Positions 50,576-59,846 of a DNA stretch of 64,000 nucleotides are shown in pieces. The notes below the pieces were generated by a model that worked only from the letters and a program-made list of their open reading frames with translations, was not told where the DNA came from and made no database searches. This DNA comes from Chloroflexota bacterium (lineage in GTDB: Bacteria > Chloroflexota > Anaerolineae > Aggregatilineales > Phototrophicaceae). Made by a program: the position numbers and the translations under genes. Each line of letters opens with the position of its first letter. Positions within the stretch are counted from its first letter, which is position 1. The stretch spans positions 1 to 64,000 of the forward strand of contig JAPPMO010000093.1 in assembly GCA_028873975.1 (NCBI GenBank), in the 5' to 3' direction.

Positions 50576-50956
50576 ATGCGAGTTTCCGACGATATGCTTG
50601 CAAAAGTGGACAAAGGAAAATTCAGGCCCCCGAGCGACGTCATAAGTACAGAATCCGGGTTTGTCGTGCGGGTAGAGATAGCCGCCATGAAGGCGAAGGA
50701 TTTCAAAGTTTCATTGTTGGATCGCAAGCTGGTCATCAGCGGCGCCAGACAATTGCCCGAAGTGAAAACAAGCCGGTCCTTTCACCAGGTCGAGATAGAA
50801 ACAGGCGAGTTTCGCGTAGAATTCGCGCTGTCCAAACCGGTCGATGCGGAGAAAGTTACGGCGGAGTATCAGAACGGCATTATGCAAGTCGAGCTTCCCT
50901 ATTTGCCTCAGCAATCGGTGCAGGTGGTATCTAAAGACGTAAAAACAAAGGATTGA
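50576..50956 (+). CDS. Small heat-shock protein (Hsp20/alpha-crystallin)
   Basis: A 126-residue ATP-independent holdase. The alpha-crystallin domain spans most of the protein, with [21 protein letters not shown], broken by the loop, then LVISGARQ and [31 protein letters not shown], the typical last strand (GIMQVELP replacing GVLxVxxP). The N-terminal arm is short and there is no C-terminal I-x-I motif. ATG 50576 is used; a GTG at 50540 with AAAGG upstream is an alternative that adds 12 residues. The stop is 5 nt before lon, so chaperone and protease share a transcript. Confidence 0.88.
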   Translation: MRVSDDMLAKVDKGKFRPPSDVISTESGFVVRVEIAAMKAKDFKVSLLDRKLVISGARQLPEVKTSRSFHQVEIETGEFRVEFALSKPVDAEKVTAEYQNGIMQVELPYLPQQSVQVVSKDVKTKD

Positions 50957-50961
50957 CGCGG

Positions 50962-53457
50962 ATGGCGTTTTGGAACTACAGACTGAGTGATGCCGATCCT
51001 CCCCAAACGAAGATCGACATCCAGCTCGAAGACGAATTGAACGATGAAGGCATGGCAATTGACCTGCCGGAAGAACTGCCGATTCTACCCTTGCGCGGCA
51101 TGGTGGTATATCCGCAGACCGCGATACCCTTGACCGTTGGGCAGGAGCGCAGCATTCAATTGGTCGATGATGTGGTGGCGGGAACGCGCATGGTCGGGCT
51201 GGTGGCTTCGAAAGATCCCAGCCTGGGGACGCCGGGACCGGATCAAGTGCAGGCGGTGGGCACTCTGGCGACTATCCACCGACTTTTCCGCACGCCCGAT
51301 GGCACGGTACGGCTCTTGATACAAGGTTTGCAGCGGATTAAGATCGACGAATTCGTCCACACGACGCCCTATCTCAAAGCCCGCGTCACGCGCATACCCG
51401 AGGACGAGGTTGTCTTCGCCGACGATATTGAGATGGAAGCGCTGGTGCGCAGCATCGTCGACCGATTTTCGTCTTTGGCCGAACTCGTGCCGAGCATTCC
51501 CCAGGAACTTGTCAGCAACGCGCTCAACGTAGAAGACCCCCTGCAGTTGGTCTACTCAATCGCGACATACGTCCGGATCGACATTGACGACGCGCAGCTG
51601 CTGCTGGAAATGAACAACGTCGGCGACAAGATCCGGCATCTCTTGAAGCTGTTGACGAAAGAACATGAGGTCCTGTCGCTTGGCCGCAAAATCCAGGAAG
51701 ACGCGCAGCAGGAAATGGAAAAATCGCAGCGGGACTATTACCTGCGCGAACAGATGAAAGCGATACGACGCGAACTGGAAGAGGATGATGATCAGCAGGA
51801 AGTTGAGAAGTTCCGAGGCTTGATCGAAGCCGCGAATATGCCGGAAGAGGCGCGGACAGAAGCTGAACGCGAACTAAACCGCCTGTCAAAACTGTCCGTT
51901 TCGGCGGCGGAGTATGGCGTAATCCGCACCTATCTCGATTGGATATGCAGCATGCCCTGGGACAAGCGCACAGAGGACAAGCTGGACATCGCGCACGCCA
52001 GGGAAGTGCTAGATGAAGATCATTATGGCTTGACCGATGTCAAAGAGCGCATTCTCGAATTTCTGGCGGTGCGGAAACTGCGCGCCGAACGCGAAGAAGA
52101 ATTCGAAGATCGCGATCGCTTCGATCCGGTTCGACGCGACCGTTCCGGCGCGATATTGCTCTTTGTCGGTCCGCCCGGCGTCGGCAAGACCTCGCTTGGC
52201 GCGTCGATCGCGCGCTCCATGGGCCGCAAGTTCATCCGTATGAGCTTGGGCGGCATCCGCGACGAATCGGAGATTCGCGGTTTCCGCCGCACCTATATCG
52301 GCGCCATGCCGGGGAGAATCATTCAAGCCATCCGGCGCGCCAAATCGCGCAATCCCTTGATCATGCTGGACGAAATCGACAAATTGGGTCGGGACTTCCG
52401 CGGCGACCCGGCATCCGCCTTGCTCGAAGTTCTGGACCCCGAACAGAATGCCGAATTCCGCGATCACTATCTCGACGTCGCCTTCGACTTGAGCGACGTG
52501 ATGTTCATCACGACAGCCAACTCGCTGGATACGATCCCCAGTCCCTTGCGCGATCGCATGGAGGTCATTCAGCTAAGCGGCTACACCGAGCTTGAAAAAC
52601 GCGCCATCGCCTCGCAATATCTGGTGCCGAGGCAGAGGCGCGAAAATGGTTTGCACACTAGCGAGCTGGACTTCACTGACGAAGCGCTGCTGCAGATCAT
52701 CCGCGATTACACGCGCGAAGCCGGCGTACGGCAGTTGGAGCGGGAAATCGGCAAGGCAGCGCGCAAAGTCGTGACGCAAATCGCCGAGCGGGAGACCGAA
52801 TCCCTTGCGGTGGACGGAGAAGCCCTGAAAGACCTGTTGGGCAAGCCACGCTATGGACATCGCAGTGAAATGCAAGACCGGACCGATGTGCCCGGTGTGG
52901 CTACCGGGCTTGCCTGGACGCCGATCGGCGGCGATGTGCTTTTCATTGAAGCGACTAAAATGAAGGGCGGCAAGGGTTTCCAGTACACGGGCCAATTGGG
53001 CGATATCATGCAAGAAAGCGCAAAAATCGCTTACAGCTTTACCCGCTCCCGGGCCGCGGACTTGCAAGTAGATCCGGCCTTTTACGACGAATACGATATC
53101 CACCTGCATGTTCCTTCTGGAGCGGTGCCAAAAGACGGGCCCAGCGCAGGCGTGACTATGGCTACAGCCCTGGCGTCTCTTCTGACAGGCCGCACAGCCA
53201 AGAGCAATATCGCCATGACCGGCGAATTGACCCTGAGCGGCCAGATATTGCCGGTGGGCGGGATCAAAGACAAGGTGCTGGCCGCGCATCGCCTGGGCGC
53301 GGATACGATCATCTTGCCCAGCAAAAACGAGAATGACCTTGACGATGTACCGGAAGATGTCCGGGGCGATTTGACTTTTGTCCTGGTCGAGCATCTCGAT
53401 GAAGTGCTGCCCGTAGCGCTGGATGACTTGGGTCAAGAAGGACAAATGCCGCAGTAG
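50962..53457 (+). CDS. lon: ATP-dependent protease Lon
   Basis: An 831-residue LonA protease that degrades misfolded and regulatory proteins in the cytoplasm. The N-terminal LAN domain begins [13 protein letters not shown]; a coiled middle follows ([17 protein letters not shown]). Walker A is GPPGVGKTS near 403-411, Walker [12 protein letters not shown], and the proteolytic dyad is the Ser in [10 protein letters not shown] near 727 and the Lys in [10 protein letters not shown] near 770. Full length and all motifs are present. AAAGGA is about 10 nt before the ATG. Coupling to hsp20 suggests stress control, though no CIRCE or other operator was seen upstream. Confidence 0.97.
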   Translation: MAFWNYRLSDADPPQTKIDIQLEDELNDEGMAIDLPEELPILPLRGMVVYPQTAIPLTVGQERSIQLVDDVVAGTRMVGLVASKDPSLGTPGPDQVQAVGTLATIHRLFRTPDGTVRLLIQGLQRIKIDEFVHTTPYLKARVTRIPEDEVVFADDIEMEALVRSIVDRFSSLAELVPSIPQELVSNALNVEDPLQLVYSIATYVRIDIDDAQLLLEMNNVGDKIRHLLKLLTKEHEVLSLGRKIQEDAQQEMEKSQRDYYLREQMKAIRRELEEDDDQQEVEKFRGLIEAANMPEEARTEAERELNRLSKLSVSAAEYGVIRTYLDWICSMPWDKRTEDKLDIAHAREVLDEDHYGLTDVKERILEFLAVRKLRAEREEEFEDRDRFDPVRRDRSGAILLFVGPPGVGKTSLGASIARSMGRKFIRMSLGGIRDESEIRGFRRTYIGAMPGRIIQAIRRAKSRNPLIMLDEIDKLGRDFRGDPASALLEVLDPEQNAEFRDHYLDVAFDLSDVMFITTANSLDTIPSPLRDRMEVIQLSGYTELEKRAIASQYLVPRQRRENGLHTSELDFTDEALLQIIRDYTREAGVRQLEREIGKAARKVVTQIAERETESLAVDGEALKDLLGKPRYGHRSEMQDRTDVPGVATGLAWTPIGGDVLFIEATKMKGGKGFQYTGQLGDIMQESAKIAYSFTRSRAADLQVDPAFYDEYDIHLHVPSGAVPKDGPSAGVTMATALASLLTGRTAKSNIAMTGELTLSGQILPVGGIKDKVLAAHRLGADTIILPSKNENDLDDVPEDVRGDLTFVLVEHLDEVLPVALDDLGQEGQMPQ

Positions 53458-53474
53458 GGTAAAGAATAGGACTA

Positions 53475-53700
53475 TTTCGCAAGCAATTCTCAGTAATTCC
53501 AAGTAAGTAATGCGAAAATAAGGGGCGTGTAGGGGCGACCAATCTGGTCGCCCGATGTCACGATGGCTTGCTTTTTTGGGCGACATGGTATGTCGCCCCT
53601 ACAGATCGTTACTATTGAAGAATTTGTATTACTTTCTTGGTTCTACTTCAGTATCCTCGGTGGTTAAGCTTTTTGTTTCAACCGAAAAGGATACACTACC
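53475..53700 (+). mobile_element. Composite repeat: R3 element, copy 3, containing two R5 palindromes
   Basis: The right end GTTTCAACCGAAAAGGATAC plus ACTACC is the R3 terminal repeat, and GGACTATTTCGCAAGCAATTCTC plus CCTCGGTGGTTAAG are R3 interior blocks. Between these lie hairpins GGGCGACCA/TGGTCGCCC (53533-53553, loop ATC) and GGGCGACAT/ATGTCGCCC (53578-53598, loop GGT). The two hairpins are bounded by TAGGGGCGAC and GTCGCCCCTA, so they form a larger inverted unit of about 74 bp. It fills the gap between lon and the amylase gene. Confidence 0.65.
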
Positions 53701-53783
53701 GCCGGTTGATCTCGCTTTGGAATACAAAGGTTTGCGTGCTAAACTTAGTCCGCCTTTTCAGCGAACAAGCATGTGCGACGCCT

Positions 53784-55364
53784 ATGTCACTGCGGCAGGA
53801 TGTTTCGGCTGCTCCCCCAAATGCGGCCGCTTGGAAAGCCAATCCGATCGTCTATGAAATCAACACTTGGGTCTGGTTGCGCCACCTGAGCGACAAATAC
53901 GGTTACGAAATCAATCTCTTGAATGTGCCGAAGGCGGAGATAGACGACCTTGCTTCCTGGGGTTTTGACGCGCTTTGGCTCATGGGCGTATGGCATCGTG
54001 GTCAAGCCACACGGCTAAGCGCATTGAATTATCTGCATGAATATCAACTCGCTTTGCCAGATGTTACGGAAGCGGACGTCCCCGGCTCCGCATACGCGAT
54101 CCATGACTATCAAGTGGAAGAGCGGATAGGCGGGCGTCATGGGCTTGCGGCCTTTCGGGAGCGCCTGGCGGCGCAGGGCATCAAGCTGGTTCTCGACTAT
54201 GTTCCCAACCACGTTGCTACTGACCACAGTTGGATCCACAGCCATCCCGAGTTTTTTCTACAGGGCGCGACTGCCGAGCTGGAATCTCGCGGCGAGGATT
54301 TCTTCCTGGCAAACTCGGTAGACGGCGACAAAGTGATCGCTCGCGGCCGCGACCCTTACTTCCCCTCGTGGATAGACACCGCCCAGTTGAATGCATTCAG
54401 TCCGGGCTTGCGACAGGCCGCGATCGAGACGCTCGTCGATATCGGCAATCAATGCGACGGCTTGCGTTGCGACATGGCGATGCTCGTGATGAACAGCGTC
54501 TTCTCGGAGACCTGGGGCGCTCGCGCAGGGTCTCATCCCGCTTGTGAATTCTGGACCGAGATCATCCCCGCGGTTCGCAGCGTACACCCTCAGATGCTCT
54601 TTATGGCAGAAGTTTACTGGGATCTTGAAGGGGAAATGCAAACGCAAGGTTTTGATTACACCTACGACAAGCGCTTGTATGATCGCGTGATCGACAATGA
54701 TATCCCCGCCATTCGAGCGCATCTAAGGGCGGATCCCGTGTTACAACGGTCACATATTCGCTTCATTGAAAACCACGACGAAGAGCGCGCCGCATCTGTC
54801 CTGGGAACTGACCGTCAACGCGTTGCCGCGGCGCTGATCTGCACCTTGCCGGGTGCCGTGCTGCTGCATGAAGGTCAACTGACAGGACGCAGCGTGAAAC
54901 TCCCTGTGCAAATCAATCGCCGGCCTCAGCAACCGGAAGACCCGCTCTTGGAACGATTCTACCGCAGGCTGCTGGCTGAGACTCGTCATGCCCTTTACCG
55001 CTTGGGTCATTGGCAATTGATCGAAACCTGCCCGGCGCGAGAAGGCGATCATGCAAGCGATAGTCTGATCGCGCATACATGGGAATATGAAGCTGAGCGG
55101 CGGCTGATCGCAATCAACCTCGCCGACACTTGGTCGCGCAGTCGCCTGGAACTGTCGCACTGGGCGCTGCCTGGTGGCTGTAGTTTGCAACTCTACGATG
55201 TTCTCACCGAAAGCCATAGCGAAAAACCGGTTGACGATAGCGGTAGCGAATCCATTTTTCTGGAGATCCCGCCCCAAAGCGCGCATATATTTCACATCGT
55301 CGTCCGGGAGAGCGGACGCTCCCGCGCGATGAAGGAACATGACCGCCTTGATAGAGCTACCTAA
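53784..55364 (+). CDS. Alpha-amylase family glycoside hydrolase (GH13), cytoplasmic
   Basis: A 526-residue GH13 protein without a signal peptide. The barrel motifs are LDYVPNHVA (I), GLRCDMAML with nucleophile Asp (II), LFMAEVYWD with acid/base Glu (III) and FIENHDEERA with the third Asp (IV). A C-terminal sheet domain ends WALPGGCSLQLYDVL. It would act on intracellular alpha-glucans or trehalose-type sugars; the GLRCDMAM variant is shared with a less-studied GH13 subgroup. The frame opens 49 codons upstream but that part translates the R3 repeat, so ATG 53784 (MSLRQDVSA) is preferred. The true start is somewhat uncertain. Confidence 0.87.
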   Translation: MSLRQDVSAAPPNAAAWKANPIVYEINTWVWLRHLSDKYGYEINLLNVPKAEIDDLASWGFDALWLMGVWHRGQATRLSALNYLHEYQLALPDVTEADVPGSAYAIHDYQVEERIGGRHGLAAFRERLAAQGIKLVLDYVPNHVATDHSWIHSHPEFFLQGATAELESRGEDFFLANSVDGDKVIARGRDPYFPSWIDTAQLNAFSPGLRQAAIETLVDIGNQCDGLRCDMAMLVMNSVFSETWGARAGSHPACEFWTEIIPAVRSVHPQMLFMAEVYWDLEGEMQTQGFDYTYDKRLYDRVIDNDIPAIRAHLRADPVLQRSHIRFIENHDEERAASVLGTDRQRVAAALICTLPGAVLLHEGQLTGRSVKLPVQINRRPQQPEDPLLERFYRRLLAETRHALYRLGHWQLIETCPAREGDHASDSLIAHTWEYEAERRLIAINLADTWSRSRLELSHWALPGGCSLQLYDVLTESHSEKPVDDSGSESIFLEIPPQSAHIFHIVVRESGRSRAMKEHDRLDRAT

Positions 55365-55385
55365 GGCGACCGCCAAGGAATCGCA

Positions 55386-55823
55386 ATGACTGGCCAGCGA
55401 CAAAGAAATACAGGTTTTCGGCTTTGGCTCATCTTGCTTGGCATTGCGCTATTCTTCTGGCTGGGCAAGGAAGACAGCGATGTCGTGGCAGTCACTGCGC
55501 TTGGATTGATTCTAGCCGGCAGCACCGTCTGGTGGCTCATTTTCCTGCGCCGCCGCTCTGATATCAGGGCAAGTGGCAAGCCCTGCGCGTATTTGGGAAT
55601 ACTCGGCGGGATCTGCGTCGGCGCGCTTTCTAGCTTCTTCGCAGCGCTGCTCATGCTACTAAAGGATTTGCGACATGGCCATATCTTCCCAGATTATCCG
55701 CCGGAGCTGATTATCGCGACGCTGGAACGGCTACCGGCCTGGTCCTTGGCGGGTGGACTGATCGGTCTTGGAGTGAGCCTGCTCTTCGGGGTCTGCGTTG
55801 GCGCCCGGGGGCGCAACCAGTAA
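55386..55823 (+). CDS. Hypothetical four-span membrane protein
   Basis: A 145-residue protein with four hydrophobic segments: LWLILLGIALFFWLG, VTALGLILAGSTVWWLIFL, LGILGGICVGALSSFFAALLMLL and LAGGLIGLGVSLLFGVCVG. A basic loop (RRRSDIRASGK) is between the second and third. I do not recognise a family. The ATG is 22 nt after the GH13 stop on the same strand, so it is probably co-transcribed with it. Confidence 0.65.
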   Translation: MTGQRQRNTGFRLWLILLGIALFFWLGKEDSDVVAVTALGLILAGSTVWWLIFLRRRSDIRASGKPCAYLGILGGICVGALSSFFAALLMLLKDLRHGHIFPDYPPELIIATLERLPAWSLAGGLIGLGVSLLFGVCVGARGRNQ

Positions 55824-55899
55824 CTGCCCCGCGCTTCGCCACGCCGGTATCCGCCGTCACTGGACATTTCGCGAATATCTCCAGCTATCACAGCCGCTC

Positions 55900-55985
55900 G
55901 GCGGCAACGAAATTGGGCTACCTCGCTCACACAAAATAATAAACCTGCTCGGCTACCGCAATTCGCGGTTTATTAAATAAGAGGC
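55900..55985 (+). repeat. Intergenic structured repeat, family R4, copy g
   Basis: AGCCGCTCGGCGGCAACG, CTCGCTCACACAAAATAATA, then hairpin ACCGC (55955-55959), loop AATTC, GCGGT (55965-55969) and TTATTAAATAAGAG. It stands 65 nt before a second copy. Confidence 0.7.
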
Positions 55986-56049
55986 GCGGGAGTTCGGAAC
56001 AAGACCGATTGCCCGCTTTAAGCTACAATGGGGACATCATTCACAGGCT

Positions 56050-56152
56050 AAGACGTTCGGCGCGTAATCGGCGAATAGGCCACAGGGATGTCGCGCTCGC
56101 ACAATATAACAAGCCTTCTCCTTGCGCGAGCAAGGGGCTTTGTCAAATAAGA
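56050..56152 (+). repeat. Intergenic structured repeat, family R4, copy f
   Basis: CGTTCGGCGCGTAATCGGCG, AGGGATGTCGCGCTCGCACA, then the hairpin CCTTGC (56120-56125), loop GCGA, GCAAGG (56130-56135), then CAAATAAGAG. The stem sequence differs from copies c and e but remains fully paired. It ends 20 nt before the glycerol kinase ATG. Confidence 0.72.
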
Positions 56153-56171
56153 GTAAGGGACGCCCTCGCTA

Positions 56172-57656
56172 ATGACAAAATACATCCTTTCGCTAGATCA
56201 AGGCACCACCTCCTCGCGCGCGATCGTCTTCGATCGCGAAGGCAACAGCGTCCGCAGCGCGCAGCAGGAGTTCAGGCAGATTTATCCCAGACCGGGCTGG
56301 GTCGAGCACGACGCGAATGAAATATGGGAATCACAACTCAAAGTCGCGCAGGATGTCGTTGCTGACCCAGCGTCGATAGCCGCGATCGGCATCACCAATC
56401 AGCGTGAGACAACGATCATCTGGGACAGACAAACCGGAGAAGCTATTCATAACGCCATCGTCTGGCAGGACCGCCGTACCGCCGCGCTCTGCGACGAATT
56501 AAAAGCCGAGGGATTCGACCGGACCATTCTGCAACAGACCGGTTTGGTCACCGACGCCTATTTTTCCGGGACCAAGGTCAAGTGGCTGCTGGACAACGTC
56601 GCCGGCGCGCGCGAACGAGCGGCCGCCGGTGATCTGGCTTTTGGCACCGTCGACAGCTATCTGGTTTGGAAGCTGACGGGCGGGCGCGCGCATATCACCG
56701 ATGTCAGCAACGCGGCAAGAACCATGCTTTATGATATCCACCGCGGGGATTGGTCGGACACCATTTTGGATCGGCTGGATATCCCGCGCCCCCTCTTGCC
56801 GGAAGTTCGACCCAGCAGCCAGGTCTACGCCGAGACCGATGCCGGTTGGTTTGGCAAGGCGATAGCGATCGCCGGAATGGCTGGCGATCAGCAAGCCGCG
56901 ACCTTCGGCCAAGCCGCCTATGACGCGGGTATGGCAAAGAATACTTATGGCACCGGCTGCTTCATGCTAATGAATACCGGCGCGCATCCACAGCGCTCCT
57001 CCAACAATCTGCTGAGTACCATCGCCTGGCAAGTCGCTGATCAGCCGACGCAGTATGCGCTGGAAGGAAGCATATTTGTTGCGGGGGCGGCGGTACAGTG
57101 GCTGCGCGACGAGATGGACATGATCGGCTCTGCCGCGGAAAGCGAGGCTATCGCGACGAGCATCGCCTCCAGCGACGGCGTTTACATGGTGCCGGCCTTT
57201 GTCGGCTTGGGCGCGCCCTACTGGGACCAATACGCGCGCGGCGCAATCGTCGGTTTAACGCGCGGCAGCGGCAAAGCGCAAATCGTGCGCGCGACATTGG
57301 AGTCCATAGCCTATCAAACACGTGATGTCGTCACAGCCATGTCGGCTGACTCGGGGCTGGCATTGGAAGCGCTGCGCGTCGATGGCGGCGCAGTCGCCAA
57401 CAACTTCCTGATGCAGTTCCAAGCCGATATTCTTGGCGTCCCGGTGGAGCGCCCGCGCATTACCGAAACGACGGCGCTGGGCGCCGCCTACCTGGCCGGC
57501 TTGGCGACCGGCATTTGGAAATCTCAAGATGAGATCGCCACGCAATGGCAACTGGAACGGACCTTTGAACCGCGGATGTCCGCCGACCAAGGCAACGCGC
57601 TTTATGCGGGATGGCAAGCCGCTGTGGAGAGAGCGCGAGCCTGGGCGGATGAATAA
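56172..57656 (+). CDS. glpK: Glycerol kinase
   Basis: A 494-residue FGGY-family kinase making glycerol 3-phosphate from glycerol and ATP. The start [38 protein letters not shown], the [12 protein letters not shown] segment, [19 protein letters not shown] and [21 protein letters not shown] are all family hallmarks. No glycerol facilitator or G3P dehydrogenase is adjacent. The upstream intergenic region is filled with two R4 repeats, one ending 20 nt from the ATG, and AAGGGACG gives a moderate ribosome site. Followed 70 nt later by peptide-type permease genes. Confidence 0.96.
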   Translation: MTKYILSLDQGTTSSRAIVFDREGNSVRSAQQEFRQIYPRPGWVEHDANEIWESQLKVAQDVVADPASIAAIGITNQRETTIIWDRQTGEAIHNAIVWQDRRTAALCDELKAEGFDRTILQQTGLVTDAYFSGTKVKWLLDNVAGARERAAAGDLAFGTVDSYLVWKLTGGRAHITDVSNAARTMLYDIHRGDWSDTILDRLDIPRPLLPEVRPSSQVYAETDAGWFGKAIAIAGMAGDQQAATFGQAAYDAGMAKNTYGTGCFMLMNTGAHPQRSSNNLLSTIAWQVADQPTQYALEGSIFVAGAAVQWLRDEMDMIGSAAESEAIATSIASSDGVYMVPAFVGLGAPYWDQYARGAIVGLTRGSGKAQIVRATLESIAYQTRDVVTAMSADSGLALEALRVDGGAVANNFLMQFQADILGVPVERPRITETTALGAAYLAGLATGIWKSQDEIATQWQLERTFEPRMSADQGNALYAGWQAAVERARAWADE

Positions 57657-57725
57657 ACCGGTCATGATCGTCAACATGCTCCGCGAGTTCATGAGCAGCG
57701 CCGCTGTACCTGGTGGATAAGCCTT

Positions 57726-58802
57726 ATGCTGACATTTGTCTTGAAGCGCTTGACATTTTCCATTCCCGTGCTGCTGGGCATCCTGGTGGTCACATTTATC
57801 TTGGCCCGCGCCATCCCTGGCGATCCCTGCATCGCGGTGCTGGGCGAACGCGCCTCGAAGGAAGTCTGCGAGTCATTCTTCCGGCGCAACGGGCTGGATC
57901 AACCGCTTCCGGTCCAGTTTCTCGTCTACCTGCGCAATTTTTCGCAGGGCGACCTGGGTGATTCGATGCGCTTTCATCGACCGGTCATGGAGCTCCTGGT
58001 TGAACGCTTGCCGACTACCGTGGAGTTGGGCTTGTTTGCGCTGCTCTTCGCCATCGCCGTCGGCGTGCCGCTTGGCGTGCTCAGCGCCTATCGACACAAG
58101 TCGGTCCTGGATGTCGGCATGATGGTGGGCGCCAATATCGGCGTTTCGATGCCGGTATTTTGGCTGGGGCTCATGCTCGCCTATCTATTCGCAGTCTTGC
58201 TCAAAGATACGCCCCTGGCGCTGCCGCCTTCGGGCCGTTTGACGCCGGGCGCCAATCCGCTGCCCTTTTACGATTACATGGGATTGGTGGCGGGGGGCGA
58301 GGAAGCGGCGGGCATTCTGATATTCTTGTCGCGCATCAATACGCTGAATGCCGTGCTGACGCTCAATGGCGAGCTATTTGTGGATGCCATCCGCCACTTG
58401 ATTTTGCCCGCGGTCGCGGTCGGCACGATTCCCTTGGCCATCATCGCGCGCATGAGCCGCTCCAGTGTCCTGGAAGTGCTCAACCAGGACTATGTGCGAA
58501 CAGCGCGCGCCAAGGGCTTGCGAGAACGCAGCGTCGTTGGCAAACACGCCCTGAAGAACGCCATGCTGCCGGTCATAACCGTGATCGGCTTGAATTTTGG
58601 TCTGGTGATCAGCGGGGCGGTACTCACCGAGACGATCTTCAGCTTGACCGGCGTCGGACGCACGCTTGTCGACAGCATCACTTCGCGGGATTACACGCTC
58701 GTGCAAGGATTCACCGTCGTCATTGCGGCTGGATTCGTCATCATCAATATGGTGGTAGACATCATGTACGGCTATTTGGATCCACGCATCCGCTTCAACT
58801 GA
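57726..58802 (+). CDS. ABC transporter permease, OppB/DppB type
   Basis: A 358-residue permease with the family start MLTFVLKRLTFSIPVLLGI, then RAIPGDPC, six spans, the loop DYVRTARAKGLRERSVVGKHALKNAMLPV and the ending DPRIRFN. A loop of about 50 residues around LPPSGRLTPG is larger than in 12672-13643. It pairs with the OppC-type gene 23 nt downstream. The matching binding-protein gene is probably the convergent one at 59847-61520. No ATPase subunit gene is present in the window. Confidence 0.93.
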   Translation: MLTFVLKRLTFSIPVLLGILVVTFILARAIPGDPCIAVLGERASKEVCESFFRRNGLDQPLPVQFLVYLRNFSQGDLGDSMRFHRPVMELLVERLPTTVELGLFALLFAIAVGVPLGVLSAYRHKSVLDVGMMVGANIGVSMPVFWLGLMLAYLFAVLLKDTPLALPPSGRLTPGANPLPFYDYMGLVAGGEEAAGILIFLSRINTLNAVLTLNGELFVDAIRHLILPAVAVGTIPLAIIARMSRSSVLEVLNQDYVRTARAKGLRERSVVGKHALKNAMLPVITVIGLNFGLVISGAVLTETIFSLTGVGRTLVDSITSRDYTLVQGFTVVIAAGFVIINMVVDIMYGYLDPRIRFN

Positions 58803-58825
58803 CCATTTTTCGCAGGAAAAAATAG

Positions 58826-59764
58826 ATGGCAAACGTTGAACCCGCCAGCCTGAGCCCGACCGGACGCTACCGATCGTCCAATTTGTGGCTGGAAGCGCTG
58901 CGCAACCTTTTGCACAATCCCTCTGCGATTCTGGGTATGGGCATCATCGGCCTGCTGGTATTGACGGCTCTCGCGGCGCCGCTTATCGCGACGCATGACC
59001 CGATCAAAACCATGATTGGCGTCCCGGGCGAGACCGGGCGCCTGCCGAGCAAGCCGCCCTGCATTCCCTTGTTCGGCTGTGAAGATCCCATCCACATCCT
59101 GGGACTAGACCTGAATGCGCGGGATCTGTACAGCCGCGTCATTTATGGCACACGCACGTCTCTATCAGTCGGGATCATCACGATCAGCCTGTCAATCATC
59201 GCCGGAACAGCCCTGGGCATCACCGCCGGATTCCTGGGCGGCAGAGTTGACAATGTGATCATGCGTTTGATGGACGTGGTCCTGGCTTTTCCCGCATTGC
59301 TGCTGGCGATATCGATCGTGACGATCCTGGGACCAGGCTTGACCAACGCGCTCCTGGGCATCACGATCACCTTTATTCCGCAATACGCCCGGCTGTCGCG
59401 CGCCAGCGTGCTGTCTCTCAAAGAGCAGGAATTCGTAGTAGCCGAACAAGCGCTGGGCGCGAGCCCGCTGCGTATCGTTCTAGGGCATATCCTGCCCAAT
59501 TCGATCACGCCTATCGTTGTGCAAGGTACCTTGGGGGTGGGGACCGCCATCCTCGACGCGGCGGCGCTCTCGTTCCTTGGCTTGGGCGCGCAGCCGCCAA
59601 CGCCGGAATGGGGACAGATCCTGAGCGAGTCCCGCAACTACCTGTTTACATCGCCGCATCTGGTCTTCTTCCCGGGCATCGCCATCATGATCACCGTGCT
59701 CGGCTTCAATTTACTGGGAGATGGCATGCGCGACGCGCTGGATCCGCGCCTGAACCGAAACTAA
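58826..59764 (+). CDS. ABC transporter permease, OppC/DppC type
   Basis: A 312-residue permease. After a cytoplasmic start (MANVEPASLSPTGRY), the first span is MGIIGLLVLTALAAPLIA; LGLDLNARDLYSRVIYGTR is the conserved periplasmic-to-membrane segment with RD. The EAA loop reads EQEFVVAEQALGASPLRIVLGHILPNS and AALSFLGLGAQPPTPEWG follows. It ends DALDPRLNRN. AGGAAAAAATAG precedes the ATG. It converges with the binding-protein gene across a shared bidirectional terminator. Confidence 0.93.
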   Translation: MANVEPASLSPTGRYRSSNLWLEALRNLLHNPSAILGMGIIGLLVLTALAAPLIATHDPIKTMIGVPGETGRLPSKPPCIPLFGCEDPIHILGLDLNARDLYSRVIYGTRTSLSVGIITISLSIIAGTALGITAGFLGGRVDNVIMRLMDVVLAFPALLLAISIVTILGPGLTNALLGITITFIPQYARLSRASVLSLKEQEFVVAEQALGASPLRIVLGHILPNSITPIVVQGTLGVGTAILDAAALSFLGLGAQPPTPEWGQILSESRNYLFTSPHLVFFPGIAIMITVLGFNLLGDGMRDALDPRLNRN

Positions 59765-59787
59765 GCGCTCCACAGCCTTCTCAAAAG

Positions 59788-59818
59788 AAAAGCGCCGGAC
59801 ATGATGCCCGGCGCTTTT
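59788..59818. terminator. Bidirectional intrinsic terminator
   Basis: AAAAGCGCCGG (59788-59798) pairs perfectly with CCGGCGCTTTT (59808-59818), loop of 9 nt. The T/A runs on both sides suit both the permease operon and the opposing binding-protein gene. Confidence 0.85.
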
Positions 59819-59846
59819 GCCATACTTTTGTTCCAGTGTTATCCGC

